Positions 1 to 12,100 of a stretch of DNA of 64,000 nucleotides are shown here, one piece after another; the stretch's first letter is position 1; the number at the start of each line of letters is the position of its first letter. A program made the position numbers and the translations under genes. The notes under the pieces are model-generated. The model was not told the DNA's origin. It made no database searches and saw only the letters and a list, made by a program, of their open reading frames with translations. Location of the stretch: assembly GCA_973895155.1 (NCBI GenBank), contig OZ316898.1:7626001-7690000 (forward strand). Reading direction: 5' to 3'. The DNA comes from Marsupella aquatica. Its lineage: Eukaryota > Marchantiophyta.

Positions 1-47
1 GAAATTGGGCACCCTTAAACAACAGGAGGACTGCCCCACTGCATTAA

Positions 48-335
48 TTTGGAGTTGTCCAATTTCTGGTCTTCAGTTGGGTTCAGTCTGCCCTCCAGCA
101 AGTCAAAGGACATGTCATTGAAGGCATCATTAAACATGGATTTACCATCCCTAATTCCAGAGCGATGGCGGTTGCAGTCTCTTTGGAGGTAGATGCCAAG
201 TCTGTGCCGGGATTTGTGAATTACTCCCTATGCATTCGATTGAGTGTGTTCAAGGGCGGGGTGCCTACCTTGTTCACTGGCCGGCCTTATGGAGTAGGAG
301 CTGCACCTTCCGGAGTACTTAAATTTGTAGTTTAG
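48..335 (+). other. Open frame of 95 codons, possible gene end or transposon remnant
   Basis: This frame runs from just after a TAA at 45-47 to a TAG at 333-335. It has no obvious start codon and contains stretches such as GFTIPNSRAMAVAV and LFTGRPYGVGA, which look more protein-like than most frames nearby. I do not recognise the family. It could be the last exon of a gene lying to the left of the window, or a relic of a mobile element. The downstream sequence to about 480 is noncoding. Confidence 0.2.
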
Positions 336-3240
336 GTTTTAGCTTCCCTAGTTCCTGGTTCCGGCCTCTCTGGTTTGTAGGCTTGTCAACCTTTGGTCCA
401 CCTGGGTGCAGACCCCCTCTGTGGGACACCCATGTTGTATGCTGACTTTTAATGTCATTCAATGAGGTTTTTTGAGGCAAAAAGAAAGTAATTTGGGCAC
501 ACTGTTTCAGCCTTGTAAATCCAATCTAAACACTGTAGCCGACTGAAGACTGCTCCAGGTGATTTACAAAAACTTGAGGGTCATTGAGGTGTGGTGCCTA
601 CCAGTCTTACATGGCAAACAGTGGAGTCCAAGTAACTGCTAGTGTGGAGTACTTATTTTGTCTAGAAATTTTAATTAGACAACCAGCTGTGGTCCAAGTA
701 TTTCCAAGCTTTGGTTTCCTTGGGTCAATCAAAGGACTTGTAGAGTCAGGCAAGGGTGGCATTGGGCAGTGGCATCCCTAAACAAATAGGCTAATCAGCA
801 TTGATCAGGGTTGGGAATACCTCTTGTTCCTTATGTTTGGAAGTGTTCAATGAGTTTCCCTTGATCAGCATAATTGTGAATACAATGCCTGCTGAATACC
901 GTTGGCTCTCTCTTAGTGCAAACTCCATAGTGCTAAACCTGGATAACTGCAAGGCATCTTGTTCCGACTTCCCATTCTTTTACAAGGAGTTTGCACTTTT
1001 TTTGCATCTTCTGAAAGGCCTCAAATATTGTTGCTAGTAGAGTCATTGTACGAATCATTAAGATGGGGTCAACTTGGTAAAACTAGTTACACGGGGGCTA
1101 AACAAGGAAAGCTTTTCTGGCATGGAGTCCATCAAGCATATTCATTGCATGAATGGCCGGAAATCACAACAGAAAAGTGAAATGCTGGCAATTTCACATG
1201 AGAATGTGAAACAACCAAAATCAATCTGCCGATTATGCAGATAAGTTGGCCAATCACTCAAACTTGAAACCAAAGCCCGGATGGACTGGGAGGTTGTCTC
1301 CCAACATCCCTATGGACGGTGACACATAAACTGAGCATCTTACACCTAATGATGAGAAAATCTAGGTAATAAATGTTCTCATTAATTAGCTATTTACCTA
1401 CATTTTAATCACATTAGGAGATTCTGTGCACCTAGAAGTGAACTGAAAACATACATGAAATGAAATAAAAGTGTACATCTAGTACTGTATTTAAAATTTT
1501 AGAGACCTCCGCAATGCCAAAGTACTCGAAGCGTTGATTGTAACAAGAGCAGCACTCTCTGAAAAATATGATTTCTTAGCAATATACTCTTGGATTAAAA
1601 TCTGAGGTAGCTTTGCTGCAACAAAATAAGTCAAACCCCTCCTTAACACAAGGGCAACAATGTATGGAAAATAGTATTCCATCTCAAGAGCAATTCTCTA
1701 TGAAAATCAAGGTTTGTCCCCCGTTTTCCTAATGGAGATTGTTATATTGGTTCACGGGTCATTGTGGTGCTTGTTTCCCCCTTTTGTGGGAGTTTTGCAA
1801 TCTACTATAAACATAAAAATATTCTTGAAAACAAATTGAGTTAATTTTGCTTCTACTCATTGAATGAACTACTTGAGGCGCTATGAGTAAATTGTGAAGA
1901 GCTTAGTCTACACCTAATTTTATTTACCAGAAAGGCCAGATAAGGCCTACAAATATCTAAACATACTTTACATCTTTTTTTATTGAACTCTAAAAAAATT
2001 GTTAAAGTGACTAGCTTGAGGGAATAGAATATTAAGAGAATGCAACTAAACTTGCAATCAATGATCTAGCTGGTACATGGTAACCTTGGACAAAAATGGA
2101 CAGAGGTGGCATGGTACTTTTGGATAGTTGGACAAAAGTGATCATTTGACAGTGTATTTTTGGTACACAAATGTAAAACATAGTATCCAAACATATATGT
2201 GTTTGAGTCAAGTCCATCCAAGTTTGGTTTGTCCATGGGGACTTCATAGACAACCTATCAGTCCATCCCGGCTTCTAGTTACTCAAACTTATTAAATATT
2301 TTCCAGAAACTACTAAAGTTTAGGGTTATTTTAACTCACTTAGAGACTTAAGATACGTGGTAGTCTCAATTTTTCCCACCAAAATAGTTTTCTCGGTCTA
2401 CTTTATCCGCTCTTTTACTTACATGTAGCCAAAAACAAGCATGTGCAGTCTTTTTCAACAGAACAAGTTTTCTGGTTATTTCACCCTGGCCATCAAAAGT
2501 TTTTCAGGCTGTCATGACAGGAATGTAATCTCCTTGGTCCCCATTTCCTAAGGTGCCCATATTTTCCAGCTCAATATTGTGGGGCATCGCTTTACTGCAC
2601 AAGGCACCAGAAAAATTGTTTGTTTATCGCTTTGTGCCACCTAATTATGACTGCACTACCGTGAATACCCATGCCTCTACAGAAGAAGGGCCCCATGTAT
2701 ACAGACTTCTCATGCCAATCGTAGGTAACAAGCATAGTGAGTCTAAATCCCAAAAACATGTTTCAGACTTATTGTGGCCTTTGGTTTCACTCTGGGGAGT
2801 AGTTCATAAATGGTATAATTCGATAGTGAATTATAGCATAACTTGCAATTTAATTGTTCATACTAGGATTACAAGTAGTACCTCAAAGAGTTGGTGCATT
2901 GTCCAGATATAGCTCAAGTCCAACTAGATGAAAGAGTTCAAACTCTTTTGCAAATTCAATGAAGGGACTTAAAAATATTTTGGGGTACTTGAAAGCTCCA
3001 ACTAATTTTGCTATGCAGATTTTACAATTTCAATCTATGTCTTTCTTCCTGTTATATCAACTTGCGCATCATTATTGTACCATCATTGCTCTTCATCTTA
3101 CTCATCACTACCAACTTTTTCTTATACTCCCCTGTTGTTTGTGACATGTTCTTCCTTCTCCTTTTTAATTCCTAACACATTTATGAGACATTGGTCGTGG
3201 CAAGGCCAGGTAAAAAGTGAATTCTAGTTTGTTATTTATG
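336..3240. other. Intergenic, no gene recognised
   Basis: AT-rich sequence with only short frames on both strands. A 119-codon frame at 2553-2912 resembles no family I know and has no supporting context. I see nothing else that can be named here. Confidence 0.5.
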
Positions 3241-3249
3241 ATATAAACT

Positions 3250-3725
3250 AGCTCAATACCCATGCAGTGCATAGAAGATGTTGTTGCACTAAAGATGTCA
3301 ATGCATTAAACATGTCATTTTCAAAAACGATGTTCTGTAAAAGACTTTATATGCAGAAAAGACAACATTACACAAAAGATGTGCTGTGAAAATGGATGTC
3401 TATAAAACATGTCATTTGAGAAAAGATGTCATTTGCAGAAAGGTGTCGATGTGTGAAAGATGTTTGGGAGAAATTGTTGTTACACAAAAATTTTTGTTGT
3501 GTAAAGATGTCATTGCATAATAGATGTCTGAAAAAAATGCTGTTATGCAAAGATGTCATTATGGAAAAGTTGTTGTTGAGTAAAAGATGCTTGCAAAAAA
3601 TTGTTTTTGCAAAACAGTGTCACCGTGTACAGATGCCATTGCACAAAAGATGGGGTTGTGTAAAAGATGTTTGCAAAGAAAATGTTCTTGCTCAAAGATG
3701 CCATCCTTGTCCCATCCATGTGCAA
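3250..3725. repeat. Degenerate short-period repeat tract
   Basis: The motif AAAGATGTCATTGCA and variants (AAAAGATGTTTGCAAA, AAACATGTCATTT) recur many times at irregular spacing of roughly 18-35 bases. This keeps one frame open on each strand, so the 109-codon plus-strand and 63-codon minus-strand frames here are by-products of the repeat and not genes. Confidence 0.6.
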
Positions 3726-5485
3726 GAGCAAATTAGAACTTACTTATTTTTTTAACTTTCATCGATGCCTAGTTTTCTAAGAGTTTGTACACTTAAAAAA
3801 AAAGCCACACCACACAACAACCAAAAACAAATGCAAGGTTTATACATGTCATATTTTGATGTGCATTTACCGGATGGTCTTCCTTGGTCTTTTTCTTTTA
3901 TCCTTATGAGATTAGGTGAAGACCAATGAATGGAAATTGCTGCAACTAGCTTTATAAGAAACTTGCTTAGTTTACAATAACCCGAGGCATTTAGGTATGG
4001 TGTCTAGGGATCCTACATGGCAACGAGTGGGCATGTGGAGTGCTTATTTTGTCTATAATTTTAGACATCCTTAGACCGAGGGAGATATTGGCTTGATGGA
4101 CCCACAAGCCACAATTATCTCCCCAACAAATCCAATGAGGTTTTTGATATATTGATTTTGAGATATATCAATAGTGTGGATCATTCAGGAAAATCATCAA
4201 GTAGCACTTATTGGGGGTGGTTAAAGCATATACCTCCCCTATAGGTGGTCAAAATATTTGCAAACTTTGCTCCTTTCATTAAAGGATTTGCATTTATTGA
4301 AGTTCATTTCCAAATATTTTTGGTCTGGAATCTATCTTTAGAATAAGAAGTAGCCCTATTTAATGCAGTTCATTTCAAAATACTTTTGGTCTGCTCAGGA
4401 CTTATCTGTAAGCAGGAGAAGCCCTCCTGTTTGCTTTGGTAAGAAAAGTCACTAAAGCCCTTATGGGACCATTATCTACTGTACCTGCCTATATCACTTT
4501 GTGACCCAAGTCTACCATTCATGACCTACTCTATAAAGTGAAGTCATAGGTAGTATTTTCTCCGGACATACCAAATTCTGACGTTCAGACTATGCTAGTA
4601 AGTAGGGAGGCATGGGGATTCTGGGTATGTGGAGCCCTTCATGAGCATACACGGGGCTACATTGGGGCAAGGACTCTGCCGTAGTCATCATTTTGTATGC
4701 AAAGAAATTTAATGAAAAAAATTTGGCATGAAGGTGATGGTCCTAAAATGGCAGGCTGGGAAATATATGAGGATAGTTTCAGTACATGGGGAGGAAATCA
4801 AACTGTAGATATGATGGTCTGGAAATCTTTGTATGAGGCAAATGCCAGGGATAGTGTGTTTTCCGTTCAGGTGCCAAAAAGTTTTCTTTGTCTATTTTTT
4901 GATAAGAAAAATGAAAATGGCCATCGGCAAGAATTAAGATAGCTAACCTAGTTTTGACTATGGTAAGCTTGTAAGTAGGGATGGGCATGGGGAGCCTGGA
5001 TATGGTGAGCCTTTCCTGTGCATACTCATGCTAGTGACTCTAATTTTCTACCTACAGTTTGCACCAAGTCTGACTCTAATTTTCTACCTAATACAGTTTC
5101 CGCCAAGGATTGAATAGGAGTCAATGGACAATCTATGTGTATTTGTTTGTGTAGCCCAGAGCTAGTCTTGCCAGTAAATTTATCTATTAAATAATGACGT
5201 GACATGAAGACTGATCTGCGAATCATTGGATAACTAACCAGGCATACATTCTTGCACCAACACAAATTGACTCATGAAGCTCTCGTTGAGGATGTGGAGG
5301 AATCCAAGTAGTCTCTTTCTCAAAGTTGTAGCATTGTGGTTAAGGTTGTCTCATTTTGACTTCAGCTGCTGGTGGCTTTCAAAGCAAAACACAACCCAAA
5401 GCCCATTTGGCAGTTTCAGCTCCTCTTCAAATCCTGGGTAGGTCAAATGGGAGATGTCACACAACTCACCATTGATGCATGCTAA
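3726..5485. other. Intergenic, dispersed-repeat-like
   Basis: No gene recognised. A phrase close to GTAAGTAGGGA followed by GGCATGGGGA appears near 4602 and again near 4972, and the wording around 4505-4550 (GACCTACTCT, GTGAAG) recurs near 22810. This points to old copies of a dispersed element. Confidence 0.4.
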
Positions 5486-5491
5486 GTAATA

Positions 5492-5685
5492 GTTGGGTCA
5501 CCCCATTTTGGACAATTCTAATAAATACTGAACTCACCTTGGATTGGTGCCCAAAAAATAGTCAACTCACCCCAACTTTGACCACATTATGGACAACTCT
5601 AACAGATATTGAATCCACCTTGGATTGGTGCCTAAGTACTACTCATGTCACCCCCATTTGGCACATTACAGACAACACTAATAGG
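5492..5685. repeat. Tandem repeat, about 2.5 units of 75-80 bp
   Basis: The block containing GGACAATTCTAATA and CACCTTGGATTGGTGCC is repeated as GGACAACTCTAACA and CACCTTGGATTGGTGCC, then begins a third time. Units are diverged, so the array is old. Confidence 0.65.
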
Positions 5686-5979
5686 CGTCTCAAAACCTGC
5701 TATTCCCCAAAATATTTTGGCCAGTTACTCTGGGACATTTTCATCTGCAACCATGACCAAAACCCAACTTTCAGGCAAACTTAACCCATGGGGTTTTCAG
5801 TTGGAAATGGGTCCCAACACCTGCCCGTGGGTAACTCAACATCATCAAAATTTCTAATTGAGACTTTTTCTTAAGGATGCAGCATTGGCGTAGACAAATT
5901 GTTGTTCGGGCCATTGGGACCCCCAAGTTAGTGGACCTGCCCTACAACATCTGGGTCACTTCCCCGGTCACTTCAAAAT

Positions 5980-6075
5980 TGAGGTATGTATTTGATGGAT
6001 ACCCAAAATGAAAAACGTTATTTGATGTGACCCTGAATGATCCAGACCGTGACAGATCTTATATTGACATGCCCA
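5980..6075 (-). repeat. Dispersed repeat copy, same family as 20433-20582 and 44740-45170
   Basis: Read on the minus strand this copy contains GGTCTGGATCATTCAGGGTC followed by a pyrimidine-rich TTTTTCATTTTGGG stretch. Closely matching order and wording occur near 45100 (GGTCTGGATCACTCATGGGG, then CTTTTCATTCTGGGG) and in the arms of the fold-back at 20433. It is probably a small non-autonomous element. Confidence 0.5.
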
Positions 6076-6185
6076 AAACCTCATGGGGCTGGTTGGGGCT
6101 AAAAGTTTGGTTTGGGGGTCCATAAGCATGTATATCCGTCAAACTGCCACTAGCCACAAAAAGTGGGGAAGTGTCCCATACTCCC

Positions 6186-6560
6186 TTTTTCACTTTCCTC
6201 TCATTCTTCTCCTCTCCAATTCAGTATTGCTCCACAAAGTAGGGAAAAGATACTATTTATCGTGAAACCTGGTGTAACCAGGTTTTTGTCCATCATGGCT
6301 AATAGTGGTTTAAAAACCTGGGTGAAACAAAAGGTTGAAACCCCTATTGTTTCACATTATTTTGTTCACTTTTTCACTTTACTCTCATTCTTCTCCTTTC
6401 CAGTTCCATATTGCTCCACCAAGTCAGGAAAAGAGACTATTTATGGTGAAACCTGTTGCAATCAGATTTTTGTCATGGCTAATGGTGGTTAAAATCCTCA
6501 CTGGAACAAAAGGTAGGAACAGAAGGTTTGAAACCCCTAATGTTTCGCATTATTTTGTTG
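6186..6560. repeat. Tandem duplication of a 184-bp unit
   Basis: Unit one (6186-6369) and unit two (6370 to about 6560) both start with TTTTTCACTTT, continue with CTCATTCTTCTCCT and GCTCCAC, and end with CATTATTTTGTT. Point differences and small indels separate the units. Confidence 0.75.
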
Positions 6561-7085
6561 GGGGTTCTGCCACGACTGCCGGCCAGCCTTTCGCCTCCCC
6601 CTCCTGTGCATGCGCATGCGCAATCGCCGTTGAATGAAGGTCCTTTGCCAGGATCGACGGCTCTCTGCACACCAGGGGCGGACCCTGGCTCTATCCAATC
6701 CGCAGTCAATGCCTCCATTAATGAAATCCCGTGCAAAACGTTTCAGATCCCACCCTTCATATCCTCAGATCATTGGTCATCGCTATTTTGGGCACACCGT
6801 TTTGGGTCCTGTCAGCTCGATGCAGATCATTGGGCATCTTCAGTGCAGAAATGTTCGGGACTGTCAGCTGGAGCACTCTCTCTCGATTCTCGATTCCCGA
6901 CCGTCTTGCTCTGTAAAGATTTACTCATTTAGTTCTCCATTCGAGGCAAACGGGTCCACTCTCTGCTGCAGGAAGACTAAAAGGCCCTTTCTGTGGATTT
7001 GCGATCGAGGTGGCAGAGTAAGTTAACAGTATTCTTTTTTGGGGCTCAGCTTTTTTGTGGCTCAGCTCCAGTGGAATCTCTGGGT

Positions 7086-7113
7086 CCTTTCCTTTCCTTT
7101 CCTTTCCTTTCCT
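7086..7113. repeat. (CCTTT)n microsatellite
   Basis: Perfect pentanucleotide run of about five and a half units, just upstream of the duplicated leader block. Confidence 0.9.
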
Positions 7114-7227
7114 CGAGGAGCTGCCAGCGCAATCCAACGCTTTTCCCTCCGTATCATTTTCCCACAAATCCACACTATCAGCAGTGAGTTGGTCTGTTTT
7201 TATGTCCCATGGAACTATGGAAGAGGC

Positions 7228-7794
7228 TACCGTGTCGACGGAGACTGGAGTGCTTTCTATCCTTTGCTTTTCCTGTAGAAAGGAAAGGACGGAAAACCTT
7301 TCGAATCTACGGTACACTGTAGAAGTACAATCAGGGAGGGAGACAATGATGAAGAAATTGATACGTCAGGATCAGAAAGGGGGACCAGTTACTGGAGACA
7401 AGAAATCCGAGGGCCAGGGTGGATATGGTGTTGTGGTCGAATTGCAGGAGAGGGACAGACAGTCACACACGGATTGAATGGTTGGAGACGGTCCAGGGGC
7501 GAGCGACATGTTTTGGAGGCCCACTGAATTGGTTTGACGTGACAGGGCCAAGCACATTCAGCAGAGCAGATTGACTCTGAGGAATCTGGATGCTGTCGGT
7601 ATGGACCCACGGAGGAGCAAAGCAGTCCCATAGGGACCTGCTGTTGGATTGCTCGTGTGGAGCTTTGTGATCAATGCTCAGGTTTGCTGCTTCCCTCAAG
7701 TGCTTTCACGATTCGGTAATTCCTTCCGTCTCAGGATCCTGCTGTGGTGTAGTATATTATCAGTCTCCACGCAGTTGTAGACTGTGAAAGAATT

Positions 7795-7846
<52 letters not shown>

Positions 7847-8893
7847 CTCTACACCTGTGCTGGTGGACAATTTGGGGCGGTAGAGAAAGGATTGTTGAGG
7901 CGTGAGGAGAAGTAACCTGCAGAAGCTGCACCCTCACTTTTAGAGTTGAGTAGACTATGAGAGGAGGGAAGAAGCTTATGGGGAGGCCCTGATGATGGAG
8001 TATAGCAGCTTCAGGAGTTTGTCGTTCCTTGTTCGAAGCCAATAGCTTTGCTGCACAACTGTGAACACTCGACAGATTCCGGTCTCCGTGACAGGACGTG
8101 GCGTTCGACTTCGCTTTCAGCGGATTTTATACTGTAGTGCCCAGGGATTGAGATGTTTGCGCCCAGTTCGCGTGCCAATGTTCAACACGTACTGGAAAAC
8201 AGAAAAGTACTTCATCACGATCTCTTGAGAACTTTCCCTGGTTATGTGGTTGATGTCGATGAACGATTGATTTTTGTTGACATGGTTATTTCGGATGGCG
8301 CCTTTGTCCTTTCGGAGTTGGGTTTCCGTTTGTCTGGTGCGAGTATTACTGGCGTGGGCCCTGCCTTGCCTTGCGCAATCTCACACAGTCATCGGGACTG
8401 AGCTGCGGAGTTCAAGGAGTATAATTAGGGTTCTGAGCTGGAGAAATCTCCGATGGTTGACTCATTTTGGGTTCCAATAATGCAGAGCTCTAAGCAAGGT
8501 AAGGATCGCACATGTCCATCACGATCGGACAGCCGAGGGAGTGAAGGACTATGGTGATCGTAAAAGAGAGAATCAATTTGTATTTGATGCTAAGGATGAA
8601 TGACCTCCGCGAGAGAGGGTTGAAGTGTTGTGGAGAGATAGGTTGCGAAGGAAGGAGTGGAAGCTTTCGTGTCCCGAGGATGGAAGAACACAAGAAAGCA
8701 AGGATTGAAGTGTCGTCTCACGAGAGAGCTCATGACGGACGATAAACTAGCACTGATAGTGGTAGCGATGCTTCTGTTTCCTTACGGTAACTTGAGAATC
8801 CAGGGGAAGGTGATTGTTTTAGAGATGCAGTAGGCCTTGCTGGTTGAGCTCACCTGAGAGCGTAGGATCTTTAGATTGAACTTGGGTTGAAGA
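7228..8893 (+). promoter_or_regulatory. SAC3C promoter/5' leader, one arm of a 1.6-kb inverted duplication
   Basis: This block matches the reverse complement of 18735-20330 almost end to end, at an identity I estimate by eye at 80-90%. It lies immediately upstream of SAC3C, just as the other arm lies upstream of the minus-strand F-box gene at 17449-18693. It has no conserved reading frame: the 82-codon frame at 8153-8401 loses its start and gains stops in the other arm. A splice-donor-like AAG|GTAAGG at 8498/8499 is partly conserved (GG|GTAATC in the other arm). That suggests a noncoding first exon and a leader intron ending near the CAG at 9167-9169. The duplication is seen directly; the transcript structure is inferred. 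Confidence 0.75.
7797..7844. repeat. (GA)24 microsatellite
   Basis: A 48-bp GA run within the duplicated leader. The matching place in the other arm, near 19750, has only a short GACAGAGAGAG, so the run expanded after the duplication or shrank in the other copy. Confidence 0.95.
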
Positions 8894-9175
8894 TAGAAAT
8901 TTCAGTCTGGGAGATGCAGTTGGCCTTGCTTTCACGAGTTTGCCTTACTAGGGTGCTGTCGCTGCGCAGGGTTGAGCTGGAACGAGATGAAACTGCGAAT
9001 AGTGATTGAAGGAATGCAGTTTTAAGTCCTGGGTCATTATCATTGGGGGCGAAGACATTAACTGTGTGGTTTGGTGACCTTTTGAGCTTCAGCTGGAAGA
9101 CATGGATTGCAAGACAGAATGGTGGTTGAAGGCGGTCGTTTGTCCTGAATAGACCCCTGGATCTAGCAGACAGCG

Positions 9176-12100
9176 ATGGCGGCCAGAGGTCCACCTCCTT
9201 CTCTCTCGATACCAACGTACCCGCGAGGAGGAGGATCAGGTGGTTCTTCAGATCCTTACCGAGCTCGAGGCCGGAACCGTTCTACCGGTAACAGTGGGCC
9301 AAGCAGTAGGGATCATTCCGTAGAGGGAAGAGGAGATACCAGACGAGGACGGGAGGTAAGAAATAGTGGAGAGTTCAGAGCCAGCTACAACAACCAATAT
9401 CAGGGGCAAATTTACGAACCAAATCGTAGAACTTCAGGTCAAAGCTGGGGTTATGGACGGGAACAACAAGCTGATAGTAAACAACAAGCTGATAGCAGCA
9501 ACCAAGAGTTTTACTGGCGAGATGACCGATTGGGAGTTCATGGGAGGGTGCAAGGAGTTTGGGAAGACGAGGACGGTTCCTTGGGAAGCAGCGAATCATC
9601 CAGTAGCTACTCTCTTACGATTGGGGTTGACAGTCAAGGGCGAAGATCCTCTATTTCGCAGCCGCGACAGGAGAATAGCTACGGTGCTAATCGTAGGCAA
9701 TCCAATGGCTATGACAGTACTCTGAGGCAAGAGAATGGCCATGCAGTAGGCAGTCAGAGACCTGGGAGTGCCAATGGTGGTTACGAGCGTTCAGGTGGCT
9801 ATCGTAGATCTTCTTCCCAAAGTGGAAGCCATCGCGGTCGAACTGCGTCTTTGGAGCCCGTCCGAGGTGCTGCTGGTGCATCGAGGGTTTTACCAGGGAA
9901 AGACTCTGACAACCCTAAGGAGGTCGAGGCATTTGGTTATGGCAGAGAGCTTGAGACTTTTGGTTCCCAAAGCAGCTTAAAAAGCCGCAGCACTAAGTCT
10001 GCAGGTGTCTTCATCCCACCAGCAGAGGCAAGACGGCAGGGGCTCAAGGATGAGGCTATAAATGGTCGAGATGTGGTAGCAAGCACCTTTAAGGGTTTCA
10101 AAGAAGGAGATATAAGGCAGAGTTTCGCTAACGACAGCGTTGGTCAAGGGGACGGGTGGAGGAGTAGTGGTAGTTCTAGTCCCAATGGTGGTAAGAGCAG
10201 TATCCGTGAGAAATCTCAAACACGTACGAGGGCAGAAAGCACTATTGTAAGAAAGGAGTACAACGTGGATGCACATAGAATGGATGATTACGAAATCGCT
10301 CAAAAACTTGTTATGAACGATAAATCTCGGATCGTTGATGGACACCATGGAGAGAGGATCCACTTTCGTCCCACGAAAGACGAAGATGGAGAGCTGCTCA
10401 TTCCCAGCCCGGGCATCACAAAGTGGAGCTCTGGTTACACAATGAACCACAGTTCTGAAAGGGAGAGCGATTTATCCGGCGAATTAGTGTCACCGAGTCG
10501 TAGCTCGTTCTCGAAGAAGTCTTTGAGCGGGAGGAACAGCTACGACAGGGTGAAAAGACGAGATCTGTCCGATCAATTGCCGGTCTTCAGTCCCAGCTCA
10601 GAAGCTAGTAAGGCTGACACCAAACTAGAGAGCAGCATTGGTCCACTGTCTCGAGAGAGTTCCAGGAGAGTGTCACTTGCGAGCCCCATGTCAGATTTTG
10701 CTACCAAAGAACTTGGTTTGGATGGGAACAAGGATCGGAATGCCGTGAAGCAGCAGCTTCCTGATAAAACACCGGAGTCTGCTAGTGTAGGGATGCCTCG
10801 GACCCGGAGCACGGACTGGTACGAGATTTGTTTGAAGGAGGAAGAAGAGGAGGAAATGCTGGCTAGAACTAGGAAGATCGACGAAGAGTCCAACCTTGGC
10901 AACCCGACGCTCACCCGCAATGGAGTCAGGAATTTCAGCAGGACGGGCAGTACGGATCCAAAGCGGGGAGAATCGGCAGTCTTTAGCCTGAGCTTGGTTC
11001 CAGGGGGCAACTATCGAGAGTCAAAAAACAACCTGGAGAAAGGACGGGCGAGGGAGAGGTTCGTACGAGGCGATGCTGCCGATTTAGCGCAGCCCAATTC
11101 GGCCAGTGGCCAAAGGCATGCAGATGCTGGAGGTAAACAGACGTTGTTCACGCCCTGGAACGCCCTAGAGCGTCTACCCGCTTCCAGGAACGTACCAAGC
11201 GGTGCCCCAAGGCCGAAGTCTAGTCATCAACATTCTGAGAATGGCCCTGTAGAGCCACGGGAAAGTGTGGTGCAACAGGAGAATCTGAGGATATCCATAG
11301 CAGGTGGGCGACAAGAAGCACGAGGGAGAAGATCAGCAACTATCGAACCTGACGAAGCAGCGAATTGGAGGGCAGAGAGGAGACCATCAAGAGATCATTC
11401 TAGGGAGTTCGTGAGACCTGAAGTATCTCAGGAGTCTGTAGCAGGCCCATCAGGACGAGCCAGACCTACTCTCACAAATGAAAGAGGCATCGTTCCAGCC
11501 TCAGTGGTTATGCCTGGAGGTTTGCTCAACAGAGGGAATGGGTCAATTAGGCCGGCAACATTTTATCGTGCCTTACATGAAGCTGTGGGTGGAGATGAGG
11601 AAGCTCTGCCTCACATTGTTGGGACCTGTCCTGACATGTGTCCCAGTATGTTCCTCCCTCCTTTTCCGTAACCTCTTTCATTCGAAGACCACTAGATAAC
11701 TCCGTAAAAATACATTGTCACACTTGAAAGGTCGAATGGAATCTTGTCCTGATTACATTACTGAATGTCGCGTAAAATAAGGGTGAGCTCCCAAAAGCAG
11801 AGCTCCCAAAAGCAGCATGACAGGAAATCTCGAAATGAACAACTATGGAGCTACCAAATATCATGTACATTTTCGCTGAATTTTTCCGTTTCTAGCATGC
11901 GGAAGCAGAGGTCACCTCCTGTAAGAATATCAAGCTCTGTGTGTACTTGCAACTGTATAGTATGCAGCTAACGTCAGTTAGGCCTCCAATTGTACCAAAG
12001 GGGGAAGCTAAAACAATACCTTCGTTTGACCTGCTTCTTGTGGTATCAGGTAAAGAGAGATTGCAGCGGGAGAGATTGAGAGACTTGGCTGTCTTTGAGC

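Noticed and set aside
8153-8401. 82-codon frame in the SAC3C leader as a small gene or uORF peptide
   Set aside because: In the matching leader of the F-box gene the ATG is replaced and stops appear in the same frame, so the peptide is not conserved.
9977-10450. 157-codon antisense frame in SAC3C exon 1
   Set aside because: It has no motif, and the sense frame continues in phase into four spliced exons with the SAC3 domain.
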